Shown in pieces: positions 35,966 to 49,900 of a DNA stretch of 64,000 nucleotides. The stretch is from NCBI GenBank assembly GCA_963978905.1, contig OZ022257.1, positions 6,272,965 through 6,336,964 of the forward strand, written 5' to 3'. Origin of the DNA: Trichostrongylus colubriformis (Eukaryota > Nematoda > Chromadorea > Rhabditida > Trichostrongylidae). Position 1 is the stretch's first letter; the number at the start of each line of letters is the position of its first letter. The position numbers and the translations under genes are program-made. The notes below the pieces were generated by a model. That model ran no database searches, had not been told where the DNA came from, and saw only the letters and a program-made list of their open reading frames with translations.

Positions 35966-36430
35966 AATGATCCCTACTGTAAATACAGCTCTTCGTCTGC
36001 CAGTCCTTCCGCCTGTCTGTGACGAAATTAGACATCACATGAAAAACAGTCAATGGAAGTGGGGACAAGTTTGAGATGGGTGGGGTATCCGAGGACAAAG
36101 AGCACACATGGACCAAGTAAAGCTACACCCACGGTAGGCGGAGCGTGCACTGCAATGTTCCGTTTTCACACTGTAGTTTGTTAAATGAGTTCCAATATGA
36201 ACCAAACGTGAGAGAAAGATGGGGAAAGGTCAGCTCTGAATTTGGGAAAGTCATGAAAGAGGCCTTGGCATACACCGCACCCCCAATGGGCGGTCCGTAC
36301 AACAAAAGTTCATAGCTCGGTTCCAATAGACCTGAGACCAGGAAAAAATCGGTAGAAGTGACCAACGTCAAAGCCATATCGAACACAATTTGACTGAGCG
36401 GAAACCCGCCCACTTTGAACGGAGCGTCAT
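35966..36430 (-). repeat. Interspersed repeat R1, copy 4, inverted
   Basis: The inverse of the R1 end (ATCCCTACTGTAAATA) is followed by CACCCACGGTAGGCGGAGCG and a GTACAACAAAAGTTCATA block that matches, inverted, 10640-10665. Confidence 0.8.
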
Positions 36431-36984
36431 GTGCTAATGGGTACTGATTGATTTTATGGAAAAAGCAGTTCTGATCGATCCACTGATCCCGTGATGGTAC
36501 GCGTGCAGTAACGTGTGTAGCTCAACTGGTAATCTTTATAATAGTTATAGATGCGTCTATTCGCTGCGAGATCCTTACAATTACGTCTCATATATTCACA
36601 TTTTCTGTTGTTCGTTCAGCACTATGTTGCCAAGTAGCTTATAATCCTCAAAATTTCTACGAAGGAATAAAACTGAAACGATTCAATATCTATGATATAG
36701 CAAATTGAGAAGGAGATAGTAGCGCTGAGTTATGAGCAAAAGCTTCGGGCTCGGGCAGGGCTCGAACCTGCAGTAAAGAAATCATAAATGAAGATAGCTA
36801 TGTAAATATCATTGTAGGGAGTCTTCTCTACCTCCAGACTACCGGCCTTGTGCTTAGTGGAAATGTAACGTGCCGGCGAGTTGCCGTGTAGAGTGGCGAT
36901 GTGCGGCGATTTTGAATCGTTTTTCTTGTGAGTGAGAGACTGGGGCTTCACAGTAAAAAAAAAGCATAACTCGATGCTCGATGT
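36431..36984. other. Spacer containing a tRNA-derived repeat
   Basis: On the minus strand, CTGCAGGTTCGAGCCCTGC at about 36754-36772 is a perfect B box, with a possible A box (GGTAGTCTGGAGGTAGAG) some 60 nt upstream. The neighbouring GAGTTATGAGCAAAAGCTTC is shared with 12343. Probably a tRNA-derived SINE, not a functional tRNA, because no acceptor stem pairs. Confidence 0.4.
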
Positions 36985-37479
36985 TCACTCGAACTGCAAG
37001 CAAACTGAAAAAGTTTCCAAGGTATAACCGCGACTTAACTGGTAGGTTCCTCCCATAACTAAATCTGCCTGCCGACTTTCAGCACCGAGCAGTAGTTCAT
37101 CCAACCTACTCACTGTCTTTAAAGGCACCGGTAGGAGTGGATTTGGCTTGTTGTGGCGTAATTGTAAGATATGAAAGTAGGGATGCTCAGCAGCGTAATA
37201 GTAAAGAAGGAACAACATGGAAAATTTAGGAATGGTAACCTGAAAACCCCTTCCCCACCCTTCCCTTTTCGCATCCCTCTGCATCATTAGCTTGTTGGGG
37301 TAGATGAAGACGGGCGAGGTCAGCTGGCCTCGGCCGTTGTCCCGCCTTGAAGGCGACTCCCCGGCGGCGCAACTCCTAGAGCTGCAGGATGGTGATAAGT
37401 CCTCAGATTGAGCTTTTTCTGTGCGAGTTTCGTCAAACATTACATTTTCTGAAATGTAATGTTTGCTTTCAAAGAACAT
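36985..37479 (-). CDS. Hypothetical 164-codon open frame
   Basis: No family recognised. The frame is open for 164 codons from an ATG. The N-terminal third is Ser/Arg-rich (LSPSCSSRSCAAGESPSRR), then a segment PVFIYPNKLMMQRDAKREGW, and the last part reads NPLLPVPLKTVSRLDELLLG with good codon-like composition. A GT follows a CAG at about 37241, so the real gene might splice within it. A 30-nt hairpin covers codons near its start. It could be an exon of a gene or an old transposon ORF. Confidence 0.3.
   Translation of the reverse strand: MFFESKHYISENVMFDETRTEKAQSEDLSPSCSSRSCAAGESPSRRDNGRGQLTSPVFIYPNKLMMQRDAKREGWGRGFQVTIPKFSMLFLLYYYAAEHPYFHILQLRHNKPNPLLPVPLKTVSRLDELLLGAESRQADLVMGGTYQLSRGYTLETFSVCLQFE
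37435..37464. repeat. Perfect hairpin, 13-bp stem
   Basis: AAACATTACATTT, loop TCTG, then AAATGTAATGTTT. Confidence 0.95.
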
Positions 37480-39035
37480 GTCTTACATTTTTCACTTTGT
37501 CCTTATCTCTCACGTCACTTTTAAGCATTTATGTTGAATAATTTACGGTCAAAGTATTGAATTATTGCAATATTTCACACCTTTTTGGGTTGTGTGCCAC
37601 ATTCTCAGAAATAAAGTCCAGATAACGTTGTGCTTGTCCGGATGCTCATCTTAAACCAGGACGTTCTAATGAGACGAGGACAAAAGCGTTGTACTTTTCC
37701 TTCAAAACTCATTCGCGCACGAGTAATTCATTCTGTTATTAATAATTACGAAAGATACAGTGTTCCAGCAATGACCTACGTCACGGTTGCCTCTTAACGA
37801 GCAGCTGTTCCATTTTCCATTATGCACTGGCAGTGAGTAGGGTGAACTCGATTAATTTTATATCTCGGATTCTGATTAGTTCGATTTTTGAACAGTGAAA
37901 AAGTTTAAATGGTAGATGCAAGAGATTATATGAAAATTTGATGAGAATGAGAATTTTATCAGCTGCCCACTTCCATATTCCATAGACGCGTTCATTTTGT
38001 ATTCGTCATAATTCATGGGTGGCTCTACAAAGCTTGTAGGTCTACACTACTCATAATTTGTAATTATTATATAGTATTCAAAAAAAGGTGTTCCAAATTG
38101 CTCCATCAGTAAGGTCCAAGTCCCCTCATCATAGATTCCGGTATTGCTGGTAGTTCTTGTTTTTTATTGCTTCTGCCACGAGGTTTTAGAGTGGAATGTT
38201 TATTACGGCCAACGTTTCGCCCTTTCCGTCATTGTCAAACGTCTAAACAGGGCTCCGGGCTTGAGAAGTGCACAGTTTCCCACCAAACGCCTTATCCCCT
38301 CTAGCATTTCTGGCATTGTGTCAGAAGCATCCGCGAAATTCCCGAAGCTCGAAAGCTAGGCTCACCTTGAGTTTCACGGCTAGAGTGCAGCAACGCTACA
38401 CTTGGTTAGTACATCAGTAGCGAATGGATATCATTTGCTGTCCTTCTAAGGACATGCACATTCGCTTATCATAGTAACTTGCAATGGTGCATAAATGGCA
38501 TGAGGTCACTTGTTATTGATACAAACTCACTTCTATTCTTCATTCTAGGACTTGTGGCTGAAATCCATAATGCTTATAAAGCCATGCAAACCTAAGCTAT
38601 TTCAACTCGAAGAAGGTGTTGAGCAGAAAAAAGTTCTCTCGTGAGATTTTCGTAGTGTAAAAATTGAAGTTTGATATCATTCTTGAACATTCATATCATT
38701 GTTAGACTTCAGAACAAGACATAAGTAAACCTTAGCCCATCCCGTTTCACTCCGTTCTGCTAACGCACGCTGTGATTCGCAACATGTCCAGTGGTGAATT
38801 CCCCACTGAAGACTTGCATGATGACTTTGTCGCAGTAATCAATGCTCAGCTCAAGCTCAACCTATCGCCAGATTTCACTAGGAGTGAGCCATAGTCGAAT
38901 TTGATGGTCGTGCTTTTTATGAAGGCAGAGGGCATCCTGGGACCTAAATCAACGAATGGAGAGGGGGAAGTGGATCACCCAGAGAGGCCGTGGACAGGCG
39001 ACCGTGTTCATACACAACGCCTAAGGACGTGCTAA
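37480..39035. other. Spacer without supported genes
   Basis: The frame at 38144-38359 contains YYGQRFALSVIVKRLNRAPG, which looks like transposon-derived sequence, but I cannot place it in a family. Confidence 0.4.
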
Positions 39036-39206
39036 GGACGTGTTCATACTCATCGCCGGCAGGACGTGGCCGCGTTCACAGGCAGTGAGGGTAAGTGGCA
39101 CGGGGTGGTGCAAAGACGACGCAGGCAACGAGGCAGGGTGGCATGGGCGGAGGCAGACATACGCAGCCACGCCCTGTGCCGGCACCGCAAAGTATGAACG
39201 CGGGCT
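39036..39206. mobile_element. GC-rich MITE, copy 4 (171 bp)
   Basis: The left end GGACGTGTTCATACTCATCG and the right end CGCAAAGTATGAACGCGGGC are inverted relatives of the family. Pairing includes GACGTGGCCGCG and CGCAGCCACGCC. Confidence 0.8.
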
Positions 39207-39400
39207 GAGTCAATCGGTCGCGAAGGACGTCGCCAGAAATCGCGATTTTGCGATCCTGCTATTTTGAGGCGTCGCACTTTCGCACGCGATACCGCTACAC
39301 TGAGGTCTTGCGTTGCTGCGTCATGCACGTGGAGCCGCGACACCACGAAACTGCAGTCACAAAATCGCGAAATCGCGAAGTCCGACGACGGCCGAAGGCT

Positions 39401-40509
39401 GTCGGGTGGGGGGAAATACGCCAAAAACCCGCGTGGCCGCCCGCGGCGAGTCCGAGTTGGATTACATCGTCTCAGGAAACCTGCACATCTAAGATGGAGG
39501 TCGTATCCAAACCTAAGGTGCAACAGCGCCGGCGTCGCGTGCGCATCGTTGCTGGGGTGCGCTAAGCGGCGCCGTACTGAGTGTGATCTCGTAGGACGTT
39601 CTTTTTGTATCTGATATCTCGTTACAGTCTACATTACTCGTAAATCGCTTGTCGTATTGATTTAGCGATAACCCCTCCTTCTATTCCACAACGTATCTAA
39701 CCATTTTCGCACTCTTGAATTCCACGGCTTCTCCTGAATGTCACCCACGTATTTTGAACACCTCCCTTCACCTGGTGCCCATATAGTTGTTGGGAGCACT
39801 TCACTGTGCTCGGCATCGCGTGCTACTTTTGCCTAGGTTTTTAGCATAAGGCTTTCTTTAGTGAGAAGTCCTTATCCCTCCTAAAGAAGGCTCAGGTAAA
39901 AATATACACCTAAGTGCACAAACTGATGACTGTACAACGGTTTCAATTGAGCGCAACAGTGAGGGCCTCTCCATCTATATTAGCACCGCTGCAACTACTT
40001 TTATGGTGCTCTAGAGACGGATGACTGATGGAAGGGTCCATATTCATTTAGTGATTGAATATAATGAGCGCAAAACTGAGTTTTCAAAGTGTTTGATTTT
40101 TCAACAAGGAAAATCGTGAAAGGTCAGTTTTTTAGACCGTTTTCGCACTATCAGTAGCTGGTCATTGGTGATCGGATGTTGAGGTATCGAAAGGAATAGG
40201 AAAATCTCTCTACATTTAGACTTTTTATAGCGCATGATGTAGCAAACTACATGAGGCAGAGTATAAATGATTAGATCTCGGCATCTATGTTGAAATCGCT
40301 ACTGTGCCACTCCATCCCTCATTTTTCAAAACGTTTTGCGCGCCCCGGCAACGATGCGCACGCGACCGCCCGCGCTGTCGCACCTCAGGTTTGGATACGA
40401 TCGCCATCTTAGATGTGCAGGTTTCCTGAGACGATATAATCCAACTCGGACTCTCCGCACCGCTCGCCGCAAGCGGACACGCGGATTTTTGCCTATTTCC
40501 CCCCACCCA
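39401..40509. mobile_element. Element bounded by ~170-bp inverted repeats
   Basis: Sequence at 39401-39564 (GGGTGGGGGGAAATACGCC...) recurs inverted at 40335-40509. The shared core includes CGTCTCAGGAAACCTGCACA and GTGCGCATCGTTGC. The 770 bp between the arms has no open frame of note. The outer edges and target duplications are unclear. Confidence 0.7.
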
Positions 40510-40984
40510 AGGCTGTCCTGTCTTCACAGCAACAACCCCGGCAGATGAACACCGTGACCAGCACTGGATCGTGATAAGGCACCACCCGCTCTTTTTAGAT
40601 TGGAATTTCGCCTCATTACCTTTTCTTAAGTGAAATTTTTGTTTTCAAAGAAATATAGTCCCACTTCTCACTTTCCCTTTACCCCAGGCGGTGCCTTCAA
40701 GTGTAGCTGGTGAAGAATAATTTGAACAGAATCATCAGTAATCCGTAGAGAAACCAATAATTGCGCATTACACAACTGGCGCCGTAGATGTTTTAGTATT
40801 ATATTTTGGTCGGTGCACTAGTCCTTGCTCTCTGTTTTTTCTTGTATAAATCTGCTTGGAATTCCTATATAAATCTCCTTGAAAATCCATAGCCTTTCCA
40901 AATAGAATTCGTATTTTCTGATTAGCTTGTTACAATCCACATATCGAATTATTTTTCAGAACGTTTTACTGTTAATAAAACAAA
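40510..40984. other. Presumed upstream region of receptor 2
   Basis: AT-rich sequence directly before the start codon. A TTTTTCAG-A acceptor-like site at about 40953-40961 precedes the ATG and might accept a spliced leader. Confidence 0.4.
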
Positions 40985-43900
40985 ATGTGGAGCGGATTCA
41001 TGATCATTAACAATATTATATGTATTGTTGGATTCATCATTAATTGTCTATTACTATTCCTAATCGCACGATGCCCAATAAAAACTCTGGACACTTACAA
41101 ACAATTCTTCTTAACTGGTGCGGTACAGGATATAAGTGCATCTGTCTACTATCTTTTTGCGGCACCAGTAAGTTTACTATGAGTTAGACACTAACGTACA
41201 CATCGACTTTCATATTTTACGGCTATTTTGAGCGTTTTTTGAATTGCCAAATGTGCGATCTATAACTTCCTTACCATGATAATATCATATGGTGTCGTCA
41301 AATTTCAATTTCATTTTCATATTTTGCCAATTGTCCCCATTCTCATATCGAATTTTGACTCTGTTCTGTCAAGAGATATTTACTAAAGAGCAGGGCTGCG
41401 CGGAAGTTGCTAAGAGACCAGCTTTGGAAATGCAGCTCTTCCGGTACCTCGCACACTGCCAATACTGGTTCTTGAATTCTGAAGAACTCAGGTGAGGCAG
41501 CGTTCATACTTTTCCTCGGCAGGGCATGGATGCGTCCACAGCGAGGCAGCGAGGCAGAGTGGCACGGGGACCACGCAGGCAACGAGACAGGATGGTGCAG
41601 GCAGAGACGTCTAGGCAAGCATCCACGTCCCGCTGCCGGCATTGCAAAAGTATGAAAGTGACCCTATGAAACAACGAGCACAAGTAAGTTAAGCAGCAAG
41701 TAAGTACTTGAGGGATCATACTACATACCACTGAGGTTCCTCCATTCCGTTTGGTATTTTCAATGCTGTAGGAGGTATGGCAACTCAAGCAACCTTCTTT
41801 GGCCTTTGCTCCTTTCCTACTTGTCTCCGAAAATCATAGTACATTGATCTTCCTGCCGTTAATGGGGTCATCTATCTTTCATGACTTGCCGAACAACAAC
41901 AGAACTCTGGAAGGAGAAAGTTTAGAAAATGAAACAGTTTGAAATATTCCTCTTATTTTTCGAAAGGCTTTTGAAATTATGTGGAATGATACATCTACAG
42001 AACAGATCGAAGTACTTAACAGCTTGAAGAAGAACCGAAATTCGTTGGGGTCCTCTGTGCCTCCGATCAATCCGTTAGTGTGATTGCCTAAGCTCATACG
42101 AAGTTTTCTGCAAGTTTTCGGTTCACTCAACTTTTATGCCTTTGTTCAGTGATATTTTCTTAATGATCTTTGGTGCTATTGATAAATATTCTGTGCTCTA
42201 TAACGCTTGTGAAATGTCAAACAAAGAAACGTAGCATAAATTCTTTGCACACTTCAACAACTAAACAGTTATCACAAGCATAAATGAGAAGTGACGGAGT
42301 TACTTGCAGCGGCTACATCATTCCACACCGTGACAAAAAGGGTATTTCCTGCAAAAGAAAGGGGATTCTCCAATCTTTTTAAGTGCCGATGCGCGCTCAT
42401 ATTTGCTGCATATCATATTAAGATTCTTCTCAGGAGCGTTATGCTATGAAAGTTCCTAAAAACAATGCATAGACTGCATTTTCAGACTCAGACTGAAATT
42501 TATTTATTTATTTCTTTATTTATGCATTCTGTGACGCACCATCATATTAGGTTGGCTGATAAATTTCTGGACACTTCATGACGTTTTTTATTTTATAACT
42601 TTATTTTGGAACAACTTATAATCAATCAGCAATATATTCACCGCCATTATCACTTACCTTCTGCCATCGCTCTGGCAACCTTTCAATTCCATTCATCCAG
42701 AACTGTGCAGACTGAGACGCCATAAAGTCGTTGACCGCGATTTTGAAGTCCTCCTCTTTTTTGAACTGCTCGTCCATCTTATATCTTTTGAGAGGGGAGA
42801 ATAAATGGTAATCAGATGGGGCGAGGTCCGGGGAATATGGTGGGTGCGGCAAAACCTTCCACTCTTAAGCCGACAAAGTATCTCGAGTGGTCTTCGCTAC
42901 ACCTCGCCTGTTTCTTGCTGTCAGACAGCACGTAGGGTGTCCATGTGGACAGAACTTTCCTGTATCCCAAGCGAGCGAGACGCAGTTCGACTGTCTGGTG
43001 TGTGCATCCAAGCATCTGAGACAACTGTCTTGTGCTGGCCGCTGGGTTCTTCTGAACTGCTTGCACGAGGCGCTGGTCGTCGAATTCAACAGGGCGTCTA
43101 GTGTGTTGTTGATTGGCTAGGCTTGTATCCCTAGATTGAAAGCGTTCGAACCAAACATGAACGGTGGACTTGGAAGTAGTTTGTGGCCCGAACCCAGCGT
43201 TGATGTTTTTGGTCGCCTCCCTCGTAGAACTTCCACGGCGGAACTCGTACAAGTAGAGCGTCCGGAGAGCTGCCTTTTCCATTTTACACAGAAATGATCT
43301 TCTGGACAAGCTCCGGTCCTTATATACCTATGTGGTGGAACATTCGAAAACACTGTTCAACAGGGACGAACATGAAAAGATGAGCTGTCAATCGATGCAT
43401 TATAGATCAAAATGTTTTGAAGTGTCCAGGGAATTATCAGTCAACCTAATAAATACAAAGCTGTGGGCGGAATGAGGCAGGCAAAAGTTGAGCAAGAAGC
43501 ATTTCTTATATTAGAGAACTGACCGGATTCCTCGAAACAAAGACATTTTAGATTCTACAGATGAGAGTTTTACACTTGGCTTTAAATTCGAATAGAAAAA
43601 CTTTCACAATATGGTGGGCGATAGAAAGTCCTTCTTGGACATAATGGTAAAAGTAGGAATGGAAGTGAAGCTGCCCACAGTACTGAACTAGCACACAATC
43701 TAGGAATTTCGTGGGTTATGAAGAGTAAAATATTCCCTGATCCCCAGATAGCTGGGATGGGCATGGCAGCGAATTCGTTTATTCATTTAACTACACTACA
43801 CTGTGCAATTAGATAAGAGACGTGCGAGGGACGGCAAAAAAAAAGATTACGAGGACAAGAGATGAAGGCGAGAATGAAAAACCAGCACCTCATTTAATGT

Positions 43901-46900
43901 GATGTTGTAGGCGAGTAACAACCAACTATGCGAGTTATAGCTTGTATAATATTCCGAATGGTGGGAAGAGGGGCTCTTTCCAGAAGACCAACGGCTCCAA
44001 CGGCGATGTCAGCATCAACCGGCTATTGTGCCTCTACTCCACATCCGAAGACATGGGAGCTCACCGGAAGTCGGGACACGGGTATATCGGCTACCCACGT
44101 GGAACAGGCAAATTTGACAGAAGCCAAGTCACACCAAACCAATACCTCAGACCCGAGTGACCTTAGCAAGTATGGAATTCGTGAGTCGCCATGGATGCAC
44201 TACAAACTCCTAGGAAACGTGCTTAGTATGCTGCTGTGGGAGAGGAAAAATCTAGTAAAGTCTGTAGAACAGAACAGAAAACTCAAAGGGAACGAATCTA
44301 ACATATCGTATCAGTGGCATTGAGGAGGCTGCCGGACAATATGAAATAGAAAATGGAATGCACTATGCCGTGATCGTGGAGTGGGAAGTCATCCGGGCGT
44401 AGGAAGAGTGAGATGCAAAAATGCATAGACTCTATCATCAATAAGGCAGTGCACTTCATTCCTTCAATTCCAGTGCCACAGGTGCAAGTGCTGTTATTTC
44501 AGATTTCGATCTGTAATGATTACGTTTTTATGTACATTGCCACCGGACCATATCCTAGAGGTGTGATGGGAGAGGTCCTCTTGTGGTTATGCGGAATCAC
44601 GATAATTTCGGCTCTATCATTAGCCATGAATAATTTTGTCTTTCGATATATTCAGTTGTGCAGGTAAGTTTGTGATGCGGTATGTTTTCCAACAGTAGAA
44701 TGTTGGCAGGTAATTTTTGGTTTTTCTTCGAAAACAGGCTAGCATATTAATTAAATAGAGGTACGAGATCAGACATATCGACTATTTTCGTTCATAATTT
44801 CCTGTCGAGGTCAGGGCCACTCATGGGACGCGATACCTTAAGAGTAGAAGCTGGTGCGAACAAGGCCCCATTTCGATTTAAGCACGTGTTTTTAATTTCA
44901 ACAGTCTGAGTGATGGCAAACCATTGACTGAGTTGATGTCTAGGCTACTGCAGAGGAATTATCCAGCATTGATGCAAACCTCTTGATTTTACCTTTTCTG
45001 ATGACCCAGTCGGACACTGGAAACTCATGCTGAAAGGTGACTATGCAGCCATGAGGCAGCTGCTGCGTATGGAATTGGCGACGAGACCAGCCCTTCACTA
45101 TCATTGCACCAGTATGTGTGCGTCCCGTGAGATAGACCCCATTTTGTATCCAAAACGATGATCCGGCCTGGAGACACTATCTGCTGTCCAATAACATCCT
45201 TTTCATTTCTTTCAGTTTAACTTGGCAGTAAGGCAGTAATCATATTCGAGCTGGAGTGGTGGAGGTGAATTGTAAGGAGTAACAGGTGCTGACGCAGTGA
45301 GCAAAATTTCTCGTTTCGTAAGCTAGAAGCATGACTAACAGTTGGAAAATATCCTTGGAACGCTATCGTATCATGCAAAATTCAAAAAGGATGGCACAGC
45401 TGCTCCCTCTAGCTCATGCTATAAAAGAAACCTGAATGAAGGCTCCAGGAAGGTACCTTCTGTGCTTTTCTGATTAAATACTTAGCAATTCAGACCCTCA
45501 ATACCCAGTGTTGTGATGATCTTCGCAGCTGAAAACGGAGACAGGTAGCTCGACACAGTAGAAAACTTGAAAAAGAGCCTCAAAAATCTGGGGAACGGCG
45601 CTGTCATTTCGTCTATTATTGCTGTCCATAGACTTCTTTATCGATGTGTCTCTTCCGTATCATGCAGCTGCACAATCTGCTGTGATATACGAATATCGAT
45701 GCTCAGGGTAACGCGTAGACACACTCGGAAGTGGTCGGAAACAAAGATGCGAAGAAATGACCGTTTTGTAACGAACACTGTAGGTTTGAAGCGATAATCG
45801 GTGATAAAACCCGGATTAAAAAGCGCGACGCTGCGGTGTGTATTCGCACCCCATTCGCATCAACACACTGATTTCCGAGTTGTCCGCTGTGGGAGACGGG
45901 CCGCGGGTCAACGTTAGTTATAGCACCTGATTCCCTGCGCAATGGAGTGCCCATTCCCAACAACATAAGCATTCATGTAAGTACATCTAGAAACAATATA
46001 ACAGAACATCTAGAAATATAAAAGTAAAAAGTGAAAGGAGAAAACAATAGAAACATCTCCTCTTGGCACCATGCCAAACGTCAAATTGGCGAGTTTGTGC
46101 ATTGGCGGCCATTTAAACTCGTCCGAACTACGTCTGTTCTACCGTAGGCCAAAATTACCCCCTTCCGGTGTTTTCAAGAAAACGATGTGTGGCACAGTTC
46201 GCATTGAATAGCGCTTAGTAAGTTTTTCAGTAAGGCCTTATAACGTGTCTTGGTCTCCTCGTGTAGAGGCGGCTTCTACTACTAGTGTGCACGTAATTCA
46301 CCTGTTTATCACTACCACATGCTTAAGTGATGCAATGCTCACAACTTCGTCCACTCAATAATCAAAACGGCGAATATGCGCCATCTCTGATTTTTTGATG
46401 ATTTTTGTTGACGCACTACGCATTAGTCGGCTTCTTCACCTTCAGTGAGCTACCAGATACCGCTCTTGTTTACTCTTTTTCAGGATCTTTACCACATTGA
46501 TTTTCCTCATAATATACTAAGAACAGTTGGTTACTCGCATACAATTTTGTGGGACGCACTTGTATTAACGATGTAATGATTTAGACCATGTTTGCTGCGA
46601 TTTTATCAATCTTGGCGGGGGCGTACAATTGTTACAACCATCAACACTGCTATCATTGTCAACTGGATTGCAGTGATGTACCTCACATGCTATCCAACAT
46701 CGTCTCTTGTTCATGCTACTCGAAAATTTCTATTAGATAACTATGATTTGGACACAATGGGGAAAGCTTTTGTTGGCTTCGAAGCAAAGGTTTGCTTTTC
46801 GATCGAGCACCCTTTTAACTTCTATATTTTCATCTTCACGTTGTCGACATATTCTCTTTAAATTCCTCTGGAATATCTATATTCAATGAAAGTGAAATTG

Positions 46901-49900
46901 AGATGATTCCAGCGTTCAACGTTCATCGGTAATCTACTTATGACGGAAAGTTTTCTTCTTCTACTAGCACTCGCCATCATTGGGGCCCTTTGTGCGTGGA
47001 AAATTCACCGTTCCTTAACCTTGAGAGGGAATGCAATGAGTTCTCACACAAGAAAGTTACAGAGACAAATGTTCATCATGCATGGTCTGCAGGTTAGCTT
47101 GATGCTTCTTCGAAATGAGAGAAGGTAGACTGTAAACGGATTCGCATCAGAACACTCGAATAGGATCTGGTCACATGGGCAGCAACCGCTCTTCTTATTG
47201 AGTGTCCGTTTACAGTGGAACCAAAAACTTGCTCCTAGCGGAGGCTCCACTCCCGTGGCCTGATACTCAGTTCGAGTGTCTTGTCCCAAATCCACTGCAA
47301 CGAGTTACCAACTCATCGACCACAGAGAATCGAAAGGGTTGGAGAATCGGTTTAGGAAGGGTTTCAGCTTTGATTGTCAGAGTATGTGAATTGGAGTGAA
47401 CTCGTATGTTGCCTAAGCAATGAAGTCTGGAAAACGATGAAAACTGAAAAAGTGTGATGGTCTGCCGACTCCGTGTGTGAGCTGTGGCTGCATCCCTGCA
47501 GCGCATTGATTAGTGCGATTGTGCAAAAAAATTTAGCCATCAGATGTTGCAGGGAAGTCTGTTCTGTGGGGATTGCCCGATCTCTGTTTTTCCGAGGTTC
47601 CGAGATGATCTTCAGGAGACCGCGCTGAATGCTCAGCCTGCTAAGCTCAAGGAGTAATCCTTTTCGGGCGTCCAAGATCAACGACCTTAAGTGCACTATA
47701 CCTTTTTGGCTCACTTACTGCGCCAATTCCTTCGACCTGGACTTTGAGCTATTATCAGACACTCATAGTTATCGATGCTAGACATCCAACTAGTTGATCA
47801 CAATTTGATCAGTTATCCCATATACCAACCAACAACGTTAACTGCCTTGGCGAGTAAGTTTCCGCGGTTTTTTGTTCTCTCTCTGTAGTGTTCCATTCAT
47901 CTTTCGACAAAGCTTACACACGTTTTCGATAGAGCTTTTCCTTTTCTACAAATCGCTACTATCTGTTTTTCGATTCCTTCGATTGCCTAATATTTATGAG
48001 ATTTGGAAATGGTGTAAGCTGAAGGCAAAACTTGGCACTCCCAACACTTCATCTTACTCGTCTGCCATCGAGATTGAAAAATGTATGTGCATATGTTTTC
48101 GATAGAGCTTTTTTAGTTCTACAAAACGGTTTCGTTCATTTTCGAAAGTTTGATTTTTTGTTATCTTTGAGGTTTAGAAATAGAGTAATTTGTAGATAAA
48201 AATCTGCACTTTTAGCGTATCGAGGCCGAGAAAAGCTGACCTGTTCCAAGTCAGGTAAATCAATTGAGGGAAAAAGACATTATCGAGCCTTCTATCGTAA
48301 TATTTAGGGGGTCTCTGTACGATAAAAGTGTTTGGTATGATCTCGATTTTTACCAAAGGAATTCCAAACTGTGAAAGTATTCGAAATACTAGTGACGTCA
48401 TTTCATAGAGCAAAAAAAGCCTCAACCGATGCGTATATGCACATCCTCTCGATGGTAGGCGACGAAGAGAAGATAACAAAATTGCACACTTTTGCCGAGT
48501 ACTGCATTTGTGAGTCTCAAAGACAGCAAAAGTTGAAGGATTTGAACAGAGAGCCGTACAATCCTGTAGAGCTGAAGGAGCGCTATCGATAATATGTGTA
48601 CACACATCTCATGACCTCAACGGCAGACGAGGAAGATGAAGTGTCGGACGTGCCAATTTTCGCTTTCTGCTTACTTCATTTCCAAGCCTCATTAATATTA
48701 GGCAATCGTAGAAATCAAAAAACAGATAGTAGCATGTTTTAGAGCAGAAGAAGCTCTATCGAACATGAAGAAAGAATGTGAAGAACAGAGAACAAAAAAC
48801 CGCAGGAACATATTCCTCAACCCAACACATACAAATATAAAGTGTGAGCACATATAAAAATGACACTTATGCTTGATTCACTATGGAAACAAGGTGTATA
48901 AGATCATTCCTCTAGGTAGCTGGGTGCTAACCAACCTTTTGTCGTGCATGGCAGCGTAAGCCAGGGGCATTCAACACAAACATAGGTTCGCACGTCATCA
49001 GAAGGCAGGATTTCGATCCCTTCCACACACATCTTTGCAAGTGCGGTTTACGATCGTTTGGGGCGAGAGCGCACCATGGGTCTCTCGGGAAACCTGCTGG
49101 CTCATGTGGATGTCGGTATTTTGGCAAATGTACTCGACGTCTGCATACAGTGCATACAGTGGGTATAAGGGCGACGGCAGAGCAGAGATAGATCCGACCG
49201 CTCAGGTCACATGAAGAGCAAAGACTGACGCCGGAATAATGGCGGCGTGGTCCATTAGGTTCCGATATCGGTAGCTTCTGCGCGATAGGACCCAAGCGCT
49301 GAATGGATGGAAATTACGTGCAGAATCGACACACGGCCACTGCTGAGATATAGAAATCGTGCACCAGTCACAACACATACTTTGTCCTAAGTAGATAAAG
49401 GCACACTTGCGATACACAGGTATAGGCTCCTCCCATTTAGTGGACGACCGGATCCTTCTGCAGCTATTAGCCTTCTATACTCAATACGGTGTGTCGGCCA
49501 GTATTCAAAGCACTAGGGCTCCCAAATCAAGAATGGGAAACCAATCCGACGTGATTAAATGCCACACAGTCTGGGCTCCTGTCGCTTGTCTTCCGTCTCT
49601 TCAACTACTTCTCGCGTTTTGTATGGTCTCTCGCTGCAGATGGGCTTCACAACACCCGAACTGGGACAGCTCACGTGAGAGTAAGGCTCTTGCGTCTCTC
49701 AACGCGCAATCGATTCCCAAAGCCATCACGGTCACATCAGCTCTGCAAGGAAACCTTTAGTATGACTAATTTACATTTTTTCCCATCTGTTCATATATCA
49801 TTGATCTGTTTAAGGGATTCTGACAAAGAAACCAGGGGCTCAGGCGGAGAAGAAAATGAACAGCTAGCAGCTCCCTTCCCTATAAAAAGTGCTTTCACCA

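Noticed and set aside
39050..39614. Arginine-rich open frames on both strands
   Set aside because: They lie in GC-rich MITE and inverted-repeat DNA; low stop density follows from base composition.
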